In this document: positions 1 to 8,159 of the stretch, in pieces
How the letters are laid out: each line of letters begins with the position of its first letter
Numbering within the stretch: the stretch's first letter is position 1
Source of the DNA: Streptomyces deccanensis
Lineage (GTDB): Bacteria; Actinomycetota; Actinomycetes; Streptomycetales; Streptomycetaceae
DNA: 64,000 nt
Reading direction: 5' to 3'
NCBI RefSeq assembly: GCF_022385335.1
Contig: NZ_CP092431.1
Location: 5,208,001-5,272,000, forward strand
Position numbers and translations under genes: made by a program
Notes under the pieces: generated by a model
Database searches by the model: none
What the model was told of the DNA's origin: nothing
Seen by the model: the letters and a program-made list of their open reading frames with translations, nothing else

Positions 1-111
1 ATCAACTCGATCGTGGAGTGGTACCGGCCGGACGGGCGGGGCATGGGCGAGCGGGAAGTGTCCGAAGCGGTGGCGCACCTGGTCTTCTCGGGGCTGCGCG
101 CGCCGGCCTGA
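1..111 (+). CDS. C-terminal end of a TetR-family regulator (partial)
   Basis: Frame 1 is open from the first base to a TGA at 109-111 and encodes the last 36 residues of a protein truncated by the window edge. The segment begins with an IVEWYRPDG motif, which is typical of the C-terminal ligand-binding domain of many actinobacterial TetR regulators (known family feature). The DNA-binding domain is outside the window, so the class rests on this short motif alone. It faces the Lrp-type regulator tail to tail, with about 48 bases between the stop codons. Confidence 0.55.
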   Translation: MNSIVEWYRPDGRGMGEREVSEAVAHLVFSGLRAPA

Positions 112-159
112 GCGCCTACCGGGAGCGCGTGCGCCCAGGTGGGGCGCCCGGGCCTGCGC

Positions 160-660
160 TCACCCGTCCGGTTCCACGTCCTCCTCCTCGAACACCAGCA
201 GGGTCCGGGTGCTGAGCACCTCCGGGATGGCCTGGAGCTTGGTGAGGACGACCTCGCGCAGGGCCCTGTTGTCCGAGGTGTGCACCAGGAGCAGGACGTC
301 GTAGTCACCGCCCACGAGGGCGATGTGGGCGGCGCCGGACAGCTGGCGCAGCTGGTCGCGGACCGTGCGCCAGGAGTTCTGCACGATCTTGAGGGTGATG
401 TAGGCCGAGGTGCCCTTTCCGGCGCGCTCGTGGTTCACGCGCGCCCCGAAGCCCCGGATCACGCCGTCCTCGATGAGGCGGTTGATGCGTGCGTAGGCGT
501 TGGCGCGAGAGACGTGGACCCGTTCGGCGACGGACCGTATCGAGGCGCGGCCGTCGGCCTGGAGCATGCGCAGGATGTCCTGATCTATGGCGTCCAGCGG
601 TCGAGGGGGTGGCAGGGCCGGGCCGTGCTCCGGCGGCTCGGCCATTTGTTCAGGTGCCAT
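160..660 (-). CDS. bkdR: Lrp/AsnC-family transcriptional regulator, probable BkdR
   Basis: 166 residues. Residues about 22-75 form an AsnC-type helix-turn-helix (DQDILRMLQADGR, then SVAERVHVSRANAYARINRL). The C-terminal half is an Lrp ligand-binding (RAM) domain with the usual GxxDxLLLV core (GGDYDVLLLV). The ATG at 660 is chosen because GGGAGG lies 9 bases upstream; an upstream in-frame codon would add a short basic tail. The gene diverges from the bkdABC operon across about 170 bases. In Streptomyces an Lrp-type regulator in this position (BkdR) controls the bkd genes, and branched-chain amino acids are the expected effectors. The inverted repeat GGCTGTG...CACAGCC (703-729) in the divergent region is a possible operator. 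Function is by family and context. Confidence 0.85.
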   Translation of the reverse strand: MAPEQMAEPPEHGPALPPPRPLDAIDQDILRMLQADGRASIRSVAERVHVSRANAYARINRLIEDGVIRGFGARVNHERAGKGTSAYITLKIVQNSWRTVRDQLRQLSGAAHIALVGGDYDVLLLVHTSDNRALREVVLTKLQAIPEVLSTRTLLVFEEEDVEPDG

Positions 661-702
661 GTGCCCCCGCCTCCCTACCATGGACGTACTGCGTTCATTT
701 GA

Positions 703-729
703 GGCTGTGCAGAACCGTTTGTCCACAGC
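703..729. promoter_or_regulatory. Inverted repeat in the bkdR-bkdA divergent promoter region
   Basis: GGCTGTG at 703-709 pairs with CACAGCC at 723-729, separated by 13 bases. The right arm overlaps a perfect Streptomyces-type DnaA box (TTGTCCACA, 719-727). A symmetric site between a regulator gene and its likely target operon is a reasonable operator candidate, but no consensus was tested. Confidence 0.35.
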
Positions 730-834
730 CTGAGGGTGCCTGTAGCCAAAATGCGTCAACGACCGAACAATCGGTAGGTGAGACGCGTCACAGCCGTACC
801 GCGTCCCTGAGCCACCCCCACGAGGAGGTGCCGT

Positions 835-1971
835 ATGACGGTCATGGAGCAGCGGGGCGCGTACCGCCCGACACCGCCGCCCGCCTGGCAGCCCCGCACG
901 GACCCCGCGCCGCTGCTGCCCGACGCCCTGCCGTACCGCGTGCTCGGCACGGACGCGGCCGCCGACGCCGACCCCGCGCTGCTGCGCCGGCTCTACGCCG
1001 AGCTGGTCCGCGGCCGCCGCTACAACACGCAGGCCACGGCCCTGACCAAGCAGGGCAGGCTCGCCGTCTACCCCTCCAGCACCGGCCAGGAGGCCTGTGA
1101 GGTCGCCGCCGCGCTGGTCCTCGAAGAGCGCGACTGGCTCTTCCCGAGCTACCGCGACACGCTCGCCGCCGTCGCCCGCGGCCTCGACCCCGTCCAGGCG
1201 CTCACCCTGCTGCGCGGCGACTGGCACACCGGCTACGACCCGCACGAGCACCGCGTCGCGCCCCTGTGCACCCCCCTCGCCACCCAGCTCCCGCACGCCG
1301 TGGGGCTCGCGCACGCCGCCCGCCTCAAGGGCGACGACGTGGTGGCGCTCGCCCTGGTCGGCGACGGCGGCACCAGCGAGGGCGACTTCCACGAGGCCCT
1401 CAACTTCGCCGCCGTCTGGCAGGCCCCGGTCGTCTTCCTCGTCCAGAACAACGGCTTCGCGATCTCCGTGCCGCTCGCCAAGCAGACCGCCGCCCCGTCG
1501 CTGGCCCACAAGGCGGTCGGCTACGGGATGCCGGGCCGCCTGGTCGACGGCAACGACGCGGCGGCCGTGCACCAGGTGCTCGCCGAGGCAGTGGCCCACG
1601 CGCGCGCGGGCGGCGGTCCCACCCTGGTCGAGGCGGTGACGTACCGCATCGACGCCCACACCAACGCCGACGACGCCACCCGCTACCGGGGCGACGCCGA
1701 GGTCGAGACCTGGCGCGCACACGACCCGATCACGCTCCTGGAGCACGAGCTGACCGAGCGCGGACTCCTCGACGAGGACGGCATCCGGGCCGCGCGCGAC
1801 GCCGCCGAGACGATGGCGGCCGACCTGCGCGAGCGCATGAACCAGGACCCGGTCCTCGACCCCATGGACCTCTTCGCCCACGTCTACGCCGAGCCCACGC
1901 CCCAACTGCGCGAACAGGAAGCCCTGCTGCGGGCCGAGCTGGCGGCGGAGCAAGAAGGGGCACACCGATGA
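835..1971 (+). CDS. bkdA: Branched-chain 2-oxoacid dehydrogenase E1 alpha subunit
   Basis: 378 residues. This is the thiamine-diphosphate-binding half of the E1 component, which decarboxylates the 2-oxoacids from Val, Leu and Ile. The ThDP motif starts at GDGG (residues 176-179) and ends at NN (205-206), the expected spacing for E1 alpha. The ATG at 835 follows GAGGAGG by six bases. It overlaps the E1 beta gene by ATGA, so translation is probably coupled. In Streptomyces this pathway feeds isobutyryl-, isovaleryl- and 2-methylbutyryl-CoA into branched fatty acids and polyketide starter units. The size and the adjacent Lrp-type gene fit the cluster called bkdABC in S. avermitilis, as I recall it. 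A pyruvate dehydrogenase role is less likely because there is no E3 or AceE-type gene and the paralogous set lies close by. Confidence 0.9.
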   Translation: MTVMEQRGAYRPTPPPAWQPRTDPAPLLPDALPYRVLGTDAAADADPALLRRLYAELVRGRRYNTQATALTKQGRLAVYPSSTGQEACEVAAALVLEERDWLFPSYRDTLAAVARGLDPVQALTLLRGDWHTGYDPHEHRVAPLCTPLATQLPHAVGLAHAARLKGDDVVALALVGDGGTSEGDFHEALNFAAVWQAPVVFLVQNNGFAISVPLAKQTAAPSLAHKAVGYGMPGRLVDGNDAAAVHQVLAEAVAHARAGGGPTLVEAVTYRIDAHTNADDATRYRGDAEVETWRAHDPITLLEHELTERGLLDEDGIRAARDAAETMAADLRERMNQDPVLDPMDLFAHVYAEPTPQLREQEALLRAELAAEQEGAHR

Positions 1972-2972
1972 CCACCGTCGCGCTCAAGCCCGCCACCATG
2001 GCGCAGGCACTCACCCGCGCCCTGCGCGACGCCATGACCGCGGACCCCACCGTGCACGTCATGGGCGAGGACGTCGGCACCCTCGGCGGTGTCTTCCGGG
2101 TCACCGACGGCCTCGCGAAGGAGTTCGGCGAGGACCGCGTCACCGACACGCCGCTCGCCGAGGCGGGCATCCTCGGCACCGCCGTCGGCATGGCCATGTA
2201 CGGGCTGCGGCCGGTCGTGGAGATGCAGTTCGACGCGTTCGCCTACCCGGCGTTCGAGCAGCTCATCAGCCACGTCGCCCGCATGCGCAACCGCACCCGC
2301 GGGGCCATGCCGCTGCCGATCACCATCCGCGTCCCGTACGGCGGCGGCATCGGCGGCGTCGAGCACCACAGCGACTCCTCCGAGGCGTACTACATGGCGA
2401 CTCCGGGGCTCCACGTGGTCACGCCCGCCACCGTCGCCGACGCCTACGGGCTGCTGCGCGCCGCCATCGCGTCCGACGACCCGGTCGTCTTCCTGGAGCC
2501 CAAGCGCCTGTACTGGTCGAAGGACACCTGGAACCCCGAGGAACCGCAGAGCGTCGAGCCGATCGGCCGCGCGGTCGTGCGCCGCGCCGGACGCAGCGCC
2601 ACGCTCATCACCTACGGCCCGTCCGTGCCCGTCTGTCTGGAGGCCGCCGAGGCCGCCACGTCCGAGGGCTGGGACCTCGAAGTCGTGGACCTGCGCTCCC
2701 TGGTGCCCTTCGACGACGAGACGGTCGCCGCGTCGGTACGGCGGACCGGCCGCGCGCTCGTCGTGCACGAGTCCGGCTCCTACGGCGGCCCGGGCGGCGA
2801 GATCGCGGCCCGCGTGACCGAGCGCTGCTTCCACCACCTGGAGGCGCCCGTGCTGCGCGTCGCCGGGTTCGACATCCCCTACCCGCCGCCGATGCTGGAA
2901 CGGCACCACCTGCCCGGCGTCGACCGGATCCTGGACGCCGTGGGGCGCCTGCAGTGGGAGGCGGAGAACTGA
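1968..2972 (+). CDS. bkdB: Branched-chain 2-oxoacid dehydrogenase E1 beta subunit
   Basis: 334 residues, the standard length for E1 beta. The N-terminal half has the MGEDVG and GGVFRVTDGL signatures of the pyrimidine-binding domain. The glycine-rich PYGGGIGGVEHHS loop and the C-terminal transketolase domain (LITYGPSV, then EVVDLRSLVPFD) follow. It forms the alpha2beta2 E1 heterotetramer with the upstream product. The start overlaps the stop of bkdA (ATGA at 1968-1971), and its own stop overlaps the E2 start by one base, so the three subunits are probably made from one message in balanced amounts. Confidence 0.92.
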   Translation: MTTVALKPATMAQALTRALRDAMTADPTVHVMGEDVGTLGGVFRVTDGLAKEFGEDRVTDTPLAEAGILGTAVGMAMYGLRPVVEMQFDAFAYPAFEQLISHVARMRNRTRGAMPLPITIRVPYGGGIGGVEHHSDSSEAYYMATPGLHVVTPATVADAYGLLRAAIASDDPVVFLEPKRLYWSKDTWNPEEPQSVEPIGRAVVRRAGRSATLITYGPSVPVCLEAAEAATSEGWDLEVVDLRSLVPFDDETVAASVRRTGRALVVHESGSYGGPGGEIAARVTERCFHHLEAPVLRVAGFDIPYPPPMLERHHLPGVDRILDAVGRLQWEAEN

Positions 2973-4369
2973 TGGCCCAGGTGCTGGAGTTCAAGCTGCC
3001 CGACCTCGGTGAGGGGCTGACCGAGGCCGAGATCGTCCGCTGGCTCGTCCAGGTCGGGGACGTCGTCGCGATCGACCAGCCCGTCGTCGAGGTCGAGACG
3101 GCCAAGGCCATGGTCGAGGTCCCCTGCCCCTACGGCGGCGTCGTCACCGCCCGCTTCGGCGAGGAGGGCACGGAACTGCCCGTCGGGGCGCCACTGTTGA
3201 CGGTGGCGGTGGGAGCGCCGGTCACCGACGGTTCCGCCGGGCGCGCGGACGCGGCCGGTGCCGCGAAGGACGAGGGCTCCGGCAATGTGCTGGTCGGATA
3301 CGGCACGGGTGCGCCTCCGGCACGCCGCAGGAGGGTGCGGCCGGGGGAGCCCGCGCGATCCGTCGTGCCGGTGTCCGTTCCCGAGGCTGCCCCCGCGGCC
3401 GTGCCCGGGGGGCCGACCTCGGTGACCGGCCCGGTCCGCGCGGACGGACCCGTGCCGGTCATCTCCCCGCTCGTCCGCCGCCTCGCCCGCGAGAACGGCC
3501 TCGACCTGCGGGAACTGACGGGATCCGGGCCCCAGGGGCTGATCCTGAGGGCGGACGTGGAGCACGCGCTGCGGTCCGCCGCTCCCTCCGCCCCGGCGCC
3601 GAAGACGCAGGAGGCACCGGCCGTACGGCCCGTCGCGGTGCCCGCCGCTCGGCCTACCGCCGTGTCCGGGGCGGCGGCCGACGGCACCCGTGTCCCCCTC
3701 CGGGGCGTCCGTGGCGCCGTCGCCGACAAGCTCTCCCGCAGCCGGCGCGAGATCCCGGACGCGACCTGCTGGGTGGACGCCGACGCGACGGAGCTGATGA
3801 ACGCCCGCACGGCCATGAACGCCGCCGGGGGCCCGAAGATCTCCCTCCTGGCGTTGCTCGCCCGGATCTGCACCGCCGCGCTGGCCCGATTCCCCGAGCT
3901 CAACTCCACGGTCGACATGGAGGCCCGCGAGGTCGTACGGCTGGAGCAGGTGCACCTCGGGTTCGCCGCGCAGACGGAACGAGGGCTGGTCGTCCCCGTC
4001 GTGCGGGACGCGCACACCAGGAACGCGGAGTCGCTCGGCGCGGAGTTCGCCCGGCTGACCGAGGCCGCACGCACCGGCACCCTGACGCCCGGCCAGCTGA
4101 CCGGCGGCACCTTCACGCTGAACAACTACGGCGTGTTCGGCGTCGACGGCTCCACGCCGATCATCAACCACCCCGAGGCCGCCATGCTCGGCGTCGGCCG
4201 CATCGTCCCCAAGCCCTGGGTGCACGGGGGCGAGCTGGCGGTACGGCAGGTCGTGCAGCTCTCGCTCACCTTCGACCACCGGGTGTGCGACGGCGGCACG
4301 GCGGGCGGCTTCCTGCGGTACGTGGCGGACTGCGTCGAACAGCCGGCGGTGCTGTTGCGCACGCTCTGA
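2972..4369 (+). CDS. bkdC: Branched-chain 2-oxoacid dehydrogenase E2 (dihydrolipoyl acyltransferase)
   Basis: 465 residues. An N-terminal lipoyl domain carries the lipoylated lysine at residue 45 (ETAKAMVEV). A long Ala/Pro/Gly-rich linker contains a VLVGYG motif that is also present in the second E2 of this window. A peripheral-subunit-binding domain spans about 164-200 (SPLVRRLARENGLDL). The catalytic acyltransferase domain ends with FDHRVCDG (His about 436, Asp about 440). The ATG at 2972 shares its A with the bkdB stop TGA; an upstream in-frame GTG at 2954 would lie inside bkdB. E2 forms the multimeric core that transfers the acyl group to CoA. No E3 gene follows, so the complex must use a lipoamide dehydrogenase encoded elsewhere. 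Confidence 0.92.
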   Translation: MAQVLEFKLPDLGEGLTEAEIVRWLVQVGDVVAIDQPVVEVETAKAMVEVPCPYGGVVTARFGEEGTELPVGAPLLTVAVGAPVTDGSAGRADAAGAAKDEGSGNVLVGYGTGAPPARRRRVRPGEPARSVVPVSVPEAAPAAVPGGPTSVTGPVRADGPVPVISPLVRRLARENGLDLRELTGSGPQGLILRADVEHALRSAAPSAPAPKTQEAPAVRPVAVPAARPTAVSGAAADGTRVPLRGVRGAVADKLSRSRREIPDATCWVDADATELMNARTAMNAAGGPKISLLALLARICTAALARFPELNSTVDMEAREVVRLEQVHLGFAAQTERGLVVPVVRDAHTRNAESLGAEFARLTEAARTGTLTPGQLTGGTFTLNNYGVFGVDGSTPIINHPEAAMLGVGRIVPKPWVHGGELAVRQVVQLSLTFDHRVCDGGTAGGFLRYVADCVEQPAVLLRTL

Positions 4370-4528
4370 TCACCGGCTTCGCCCGTCGAGCCCGGCCAGT
4401 GAGCGCCGCTGGACCCGGCCGCCGATCGCCGCCGGGCCCCGCCGCTCCGCACCTCCGACCCGACCAGGCCCGGAACGCGCGGCCTCCCCCGCGTTCCCAG
4501 TGATCGTGACGGCACGCATACTCGGAGG

Positions 4529-5494
4529 GTGACCGCGTACGAGCCCCCGGGCGACCCCGGTACCGAGGTGTTCGACGCCGTCGTGCTCGCCGGAGGCGCC
4601 GCCCGGCGGCTCGGCGGCACGGACAAGCCCGCCGTGCGCGTCGGCGGACGGGCCCTGCTGGACCGCGTGTTGAGCGCCTGCGCCGGGGCCGGGACGACCG
4701 TGGTGGTCGCCGAACCCCGGCCTACCGCGCGGCCCGTGCTGTGGACCCGCGAGGAACCCCCCGGCGGCGGCCCACTCGCCGCCCTGGGGGCCGGACTCCG
4801 GCACACCACCGCGCCGTACGTCGTCGTCCTCTCCGCCGACCTGCCGTTCCTGGACGAAGGGACGGTAGGCCGGCTGCTCGACGCCCTCATGGCCGACGAG
4901 GGGACCGCCGACGGCGTTCTGGTCACCGACCCCGACGGCCGTGACCAGCCGCTTGTGGCCGCCTACCGGGCCGAGCCCCTCCGCCGTGAGCTCGCGCGGC
5001 TCGCCGCCGAGCACGACGGCCTCACCGGGCTCCCCCTGCGGCGGCTGACCGCCGCACTGCGCCTCACCCGCATCACCGACCCGCTCGCGTCCTTCGACTG
5101 CGACACCTGGGACGACATCGCCGCCGCCCGCGCACGGATCAGGGAGCATGGCCACGTGTTGGATGAATGGATTTCCGCAGTCAAGGACGAGCTGGGGATC
5201 GACCTCGACGTCGACATCACCGAGCTGCTCGACCTCGCCCGTGACGCCGCCCACAGCGTGGCCCGGCCCGCCGCCCCGCTGACCACGTTCCTGGTCGGCT
5301 ACGCCGCCGCCAAGGCCGGGGGAGGCCCCGAGGCGGTCACCGAGGCCGCCCGCAAGGCCTCCGCCCTGGCCCTGCGCTGGGCCGACGAGGCCACTGCCGA
5401 GGCCGAGACGGACGCCGTGCCCGAAGCCGCCCCGGAGGTCCAGCCCCACCCCGGGCCCGGCGCCGGCCAGGACACCGGTCCGGCCGCCGGATGA
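4529..5494 (+). CDS. MobA-like molybdenum cofactor nucleotidyltransferase fused to a small DUF6457-type domain
   Basis: 321 residues. Residues 1 to about 205 are a MobA-like Rossmann domain: the nucleotide-binding loop is [11 protein letters not shown] followed by TDKPA, and LSADLPFL is the metal-binding strand. Such enzymes attach GMP or CMP to molybdopterin. From about residue 210 a helical domain begins (LDEWISAVKDELGID) that resembles the small DUF6457 domain often fused or adjacent to MobA in actinobacteria, ending in a low-complexity Ala/Glu/Pro tail. It overlaps moeA by ATGA, so the two are probably co-translated. The GTG at 4529 sits directly after GGAGG, too close for a good site, so a slightly different start is possible. 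Confidence 0.8.
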   Translation: MTAYEPPGDPGTEVFDAVVLAGGAARRLGGTDKPAVRVGGRALLDRVLSACAGAGTTVVVAEPRPTARPVLWTREEPPGGGPLAALGAGLRHTTAPYVVVLSADLPFLDEGTVGRLLDALMADEGTADGVLVTDPDGRDQPLVAAYRAEPLRRELARLAAEHDGLTGLPLRRLTAALRLTRITDPLASFDCDTWDDIAAARARIREHGHVLDEWISAVKDELGIDLDVDITELLDLARDAAHSVARPAAPLTTFLVGYAAAKAGGGPEAVTEAARKASALALRWADEATAEAETDAVPEAAPEVQPHPGPGAGQDTGPAAG

Positions 5495-6894
5495 CCGCCC
5501 AGGACGCCGAGGAACTCGACGTGGAGGAGGCGCTGGCCGTGGCCAACGACAGGCCCGTCCGGGGGCCGGCCGAGCCCCCCTCCCCCCGCGAGACCCCCAC
5601 GACGGCGCGTGCGGACCGTGAACGGGCAGGTCACGCCGACCCGCACCGGGGCAAGGACGACACCCACCACCGGGCCAAGGACGACTCCCACCACCGGGCC
5701 ACCTCCTGGCCCGAGGCACGGGCCGTCGCCGAACGCGCCGCCCGCTCGGTCGGACGCCGGTCCCCCGTGTCGGTCACCGTCGACAAGGCCCTCGGCCTCG
5801 TGCTCGCCGCTCCGCTCACCGCCCTCACCGACCTCCCCTCCTTCGACACCTCCGCGATGGACGGCTGGGCGGTCGCGGGCCCCGGCCCCTGGGCGGTTCG
5901 GGAGAACGGCGTGCTGGCGGGGCACGCCGAGCCCGTACGGCTCACGGACGGGGAAGCGGTCCGGATCGCCACCGGCGCCCGTATCCCGCCCGACACGACC
6001 GCCGTCCTGCGCAGCGAGCACGGCCGCACCGACGACAAGGGGCGACTGCACCCGACCCGGGACCTCGCCCACGGGCAGGACATCCGCCCCCGAGGCCAGG
6101 AGTGCCGCAACGGCGACCAGCTGCTGCCGCTCGGTACGCAGATCACCCCGGCCGCGCTCGGGCTCGCGTCGGCCGCCGGGTACGACACCTTGAGCGTGCT
6201 CCCCCGCCCGCGCGTCGAACTGCTCGTCCTGGGCGACGAACTGCTCACCGAGGGGCTGCCGCGCGAGGGCTCGATCCGGGACGCCCTCGGCCCGATGCTG
6301 CCCTCCTGGCTCCGGGCGCTGGGCGCCGAGGTCACCGCCGTACGCCGCCTCGGTGACGACGCCGAGGCCCTGTACCGGGCGGTGAAGAAGTCGTCCGCCG
6401 AGCTCATCGTCACCACGGGCGGCACGGCGTCCGGACCCGTCGACCATGTCCATCCCACCCTGCGCCGCGTCGGGGCCGAACTCCTCGTCGACGGGGTGAA
6501 GGTGCGCCCGGGCCACCCCATGCTGCTGGCCCGGATCAAGCCGGACCAGCATCTCGTCGGCTTGCCCGGCAACCCGCTGGCCGCCGTGTCCGGGCTGTTC
6601 ACGCTCGCCGAGCCGCTGCTGCGGACCCTCGCCGGGCGCGTCGCCCCGGAGCCGTACACGATGCCCCTACGGGAGGGCGTGCACGGTCACCCGTACGACA
6701 CGCGGCTCGTCCCCGTCAGCCTGCGGGGGGATGACGCCCTGCCGCTGCACTACAACGGTCCCGCTATGCTCCGCGGCATCGCCACCGCCGATGCCCTGGC
6801 CGTCGTACCGCCGGGCGGCGCCCGTTCCGGCCAGGAGTTGGAACTGCTCGATCTGCCCTGGGCGACAGGGGGCATCCAGGTGTGTTTCACGTGA
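5491..6894 (+). CDS. moeA: Molybdopterin molybdenumtransferase MoeA
   Basis: 467 residues. MoeA inserts molybdate into adenylylated molybdopterin. Family motifs are clear: SFDTSAMDGWAV, a TTGGTASGPVDHV nucleotide-site loop, and GLPGNPLAAVSG near the C terminus. The first 70 residues are an extra disordered extension containing the tandem repeat KDDTHHRA-KDDSHHRA, encoded by two 24-bp direct repeats. The start overlaps the MobA-like gene (ATGA). The stop codon TGA (6892-6894) lies inside a perfect parS site, so the last codons are constrained by ParB binding as well as by the protein. Confidence 0.9.
   Translation: MTAQDAEELDVEEALAVANDRPVRGPAEPPSPRETPTTARADRERAGHADPHRGKDDTHHRAKDDSHHRATSWPEARAVAERAARSVGRRSPVSVTVDKALGLVLAAPLTALTDLPSFDTSAMDGWAVAGPGPWAVRENGVLAGHAEPVRLTDGEAVRIATGARIPPDTTAVLRSEHGRTDDKGRLHPTRDLAHGQDIRPRGQECRNGDQLLPLGTQITPAALGLASAAGYDTLSVLPRPRVELLVLGDELLTEGLPREGSIRDALGPMLPSWLRALGAEVTAVRRLGDDAEALYRAVKKSSAELIVTTGGTASGPVDHVHPTLRRVGAELLVDGVKVRPGHPMLLARIKPDQHLVGLPGNPLAAVSGLFTLAEPLLRTLAGRVAPEPYTMPLREGVHGHPYDTRLVPVSLRGDDALPLHYNGPAMLRGIATADALAVVPPGGARSGQELELLDLPWATGGIQVCFT
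5653..5700 (+). repeat. 24-bp tandem repeat inside moeA
   Basis: Two copies (5653-5676 and 5677-5700), differing at one base, encode KDDTHHRA and KDDSHHRA in the disordered N-terminal extension of MoeA. Confidence 0.8.
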
Positions 6895-6897
6895 AAC
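6884..6897. other. parS site 1 (ParB-binding centromere-like site)
   Basis: Perfect 14-bp palindrome GTTTCACGTGAAAC, extended to 16 bp by flanking T and A. This is the Streptomyces parS core. It overlaps the moeA stop codon and is the first of three sites within 130 bp. Confidence 0.93.
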
Positions 6898-6931
6898 ATC
6901 GATATGGCCCACCGGCCGTGCGACCAACGGT

Positions 6932-6945
6932 GTTTCACGTGAAAC
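6932..6945. other. parS site 2
   Basis: Perfect GTTTCACGTGAAAC, again with flanking T and A (6931-6946). Its centre is 48 bp from site 1. It lies in the non-coding gap between moeA and the potassium channel gene. Confidence 0.93.
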
Positions 6946-6999
6946 AACGGGCCATCGGGGGCGGAGTGCAGCCAGGGGATGTACGCCGAAACGGGGAGT

Positions 7000-7013
7000 G
7001 TTTCACGTGAAAC
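7000..7013. other. parS site 3, overlapping a start codon
   Basis: Perfect GTTTCACGTGAAAC, 68 bp centre-to-centre from site 2. The central GTG (7007-7009) is the probable start codon of the potassium channel gene, so ParB occupancy could affect that gene's expression (inference). Confidence 0.92.
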
Positions 7014-8098
7014 TTCCGGGCCAGGACGCGATCGCCCGCAACGCGGACGAGCGTCACGTGACCCACCAGGTGAGACTGCCGAAAAGAGAGGTCGAGCGGC
7101 CGATCCGTCAGGTCGGCAAGCGGCTGGCGATGGCCCTCTTCGTGCTCGTCGCCACCGCCTTCATCGTCTATGCCGACCATGAGGGGTACAACGACAACTC
7201 CGACGGTTCCGTGGACCTGTTGGACGCGTTCTACTACGCCACCGTCACCCTCTCCACCACCGGCTACGGCGACATCACCCCGGTCAGTGATGCTGCCCGT
7301 TTCACCAATATCTTCGTGATCACGCCGTTGCGTGTGCTGTTCCTGATCATCCTGGTCGGCACCACGTTGGAGGTGCTCACGGAGCGCACGCGCGAGGAAT
7401 GGCGACTGAACCGCTGGAGGGCGGCCTTGAGGGAGCACACCGTTGTCGTCGGCTGGGGGACCAAGGGGCGGTCGGCGGTCCAGACCGTCTGCGCGACGGG
7501 CCTGAAGAAAGAGCAGGTCGTCGTCGTGGACCCCAGCTCGAAAGCCATCGAGGCGGCGACGTCCGAGGGGTACACGGGGGTCATCGGGGACGCGACCCGC
7601 AGTGATGTGCTGCTGCGGGCGGAGCTCCAGAAGGCACGGCAGATCATCATCTCCACCGCGCGGGACGACACGGCCGTACTGGTCGCGTTGACCGCACGCC
7701 AGCTCAACCGCGGCGCGAAGATCGTGGCCGCGGTTCGGGAGGAGGAGAACGCGCCGCTGCTGAAGCAGTCCGGGGCCGATGTCGTCATCACCAGCGCCAG
7801 TGCGGCGGGACGGCTCCTCGGGCTCTCCGTGCTCAGTCCCGCTGCGGGCATGGTGATGGAGGACCTCATCCAGCAGGGCAGCGGGCTCGACATCGCCGAA
7901 CGTCCGGTCATAAAGGCCGAGGTGGGGCGCGGTGTGCGGGAGACGGAGGACCTGGTGGTCAGCGTGCTGCGCGGACACCGGGTGCTCGGCTACGACGATC
8001 CGTCCATCGGCGAGCTCCAGCTGACGGACCGGCTGATCACCATCGTCCGGGCCACCCCGAGCACGAAGATCACCCCCGAGACCAAGCACCTGCCGTAG
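7007..8098 (+). CDS. Two-transmembrane potassium channel with a cytoplasmic TrkA-N/RCK domain
   Basis: 363 residues. Two membrane segments (about 40-56 and 100-122) flank a pore loop with the K+ selectivity filter TTGYGD (residues 84-89). A cytoplasmic RCK/TrkA-N Rossmann domain begins at VVVGWGTKG (146 onward), followed by a TrkA-C-like tail. The architecture matches MthK-type channels, where ligand binding to the RCK ring gates the pore. The GTG at 7007 is chosen because GGGGAG lies eight bases upstream; another GTG at 6998 would add three residues but leaves no room for a ribosome binding site. The start codon lies inside parS site 3. A strong terminator follows. Confidence 0.85.
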   Translation: MKLPGQDAIARNADERHVTHQVRLPKREVERPIRQVGKRLAMALFVLVATAFIVYADHEGYNDNSDGSVDLLDAFYYATVTLSTTGYGDITPVSDAARFTNIFVITPLRVLFLIILVGTTLEVLTERTREEWRLNRWRAALREHTVVVGWGTKGRSAVQTVCATGLKKEQVVVVDPSSKAIEAATSEGYTGVIGDATRSDVLLRAELQKARQIIISTARDDTAVLVALTARQLNRGAKIVAAVREEENAPLLKQSGADVVITSASAAGRLLGLSVLSPAAGMVMEDLIQQGSGLDIAERPVIKAEVGRGVRETEDLVVSVLRGHRVLGYDDPSIGELQLTDRLITIVRATPSTKITPETKHLP

Positions 8099-8108
8099 GG
8101 AAATGAAA

Positions 8109-8148
8109 GGGGGCCCCGGGACTACGCGTCCCGGGGCCCCCTTTTTTT
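8109..8148 (+). terminator. Strong intrinsic terminator after the potassium channel gene
   Basis: A 14-bp perfect stem (8109-8122 with 8128-8141, GGGGGCCCCGGGAC) with a five-base loop is followed by seven T. The convergent ABC permease gene ends 12 bases later, so the hairpin may serve both directions, although only the plus strand has the T run. Confidence 0.9.
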
Positions 8149-8159
8149 GCTGCGATCGG

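Noticed and set aside
160..1965. A 601-codon minus-strand open frame extending far upstream of the Lrp regulator
   Set aside because: Only the last 166 codons encode a recognisable protein. The rest is the antisense of bkdA, open because of GC codon bias, and the ribosome binding site supports the start at 660.
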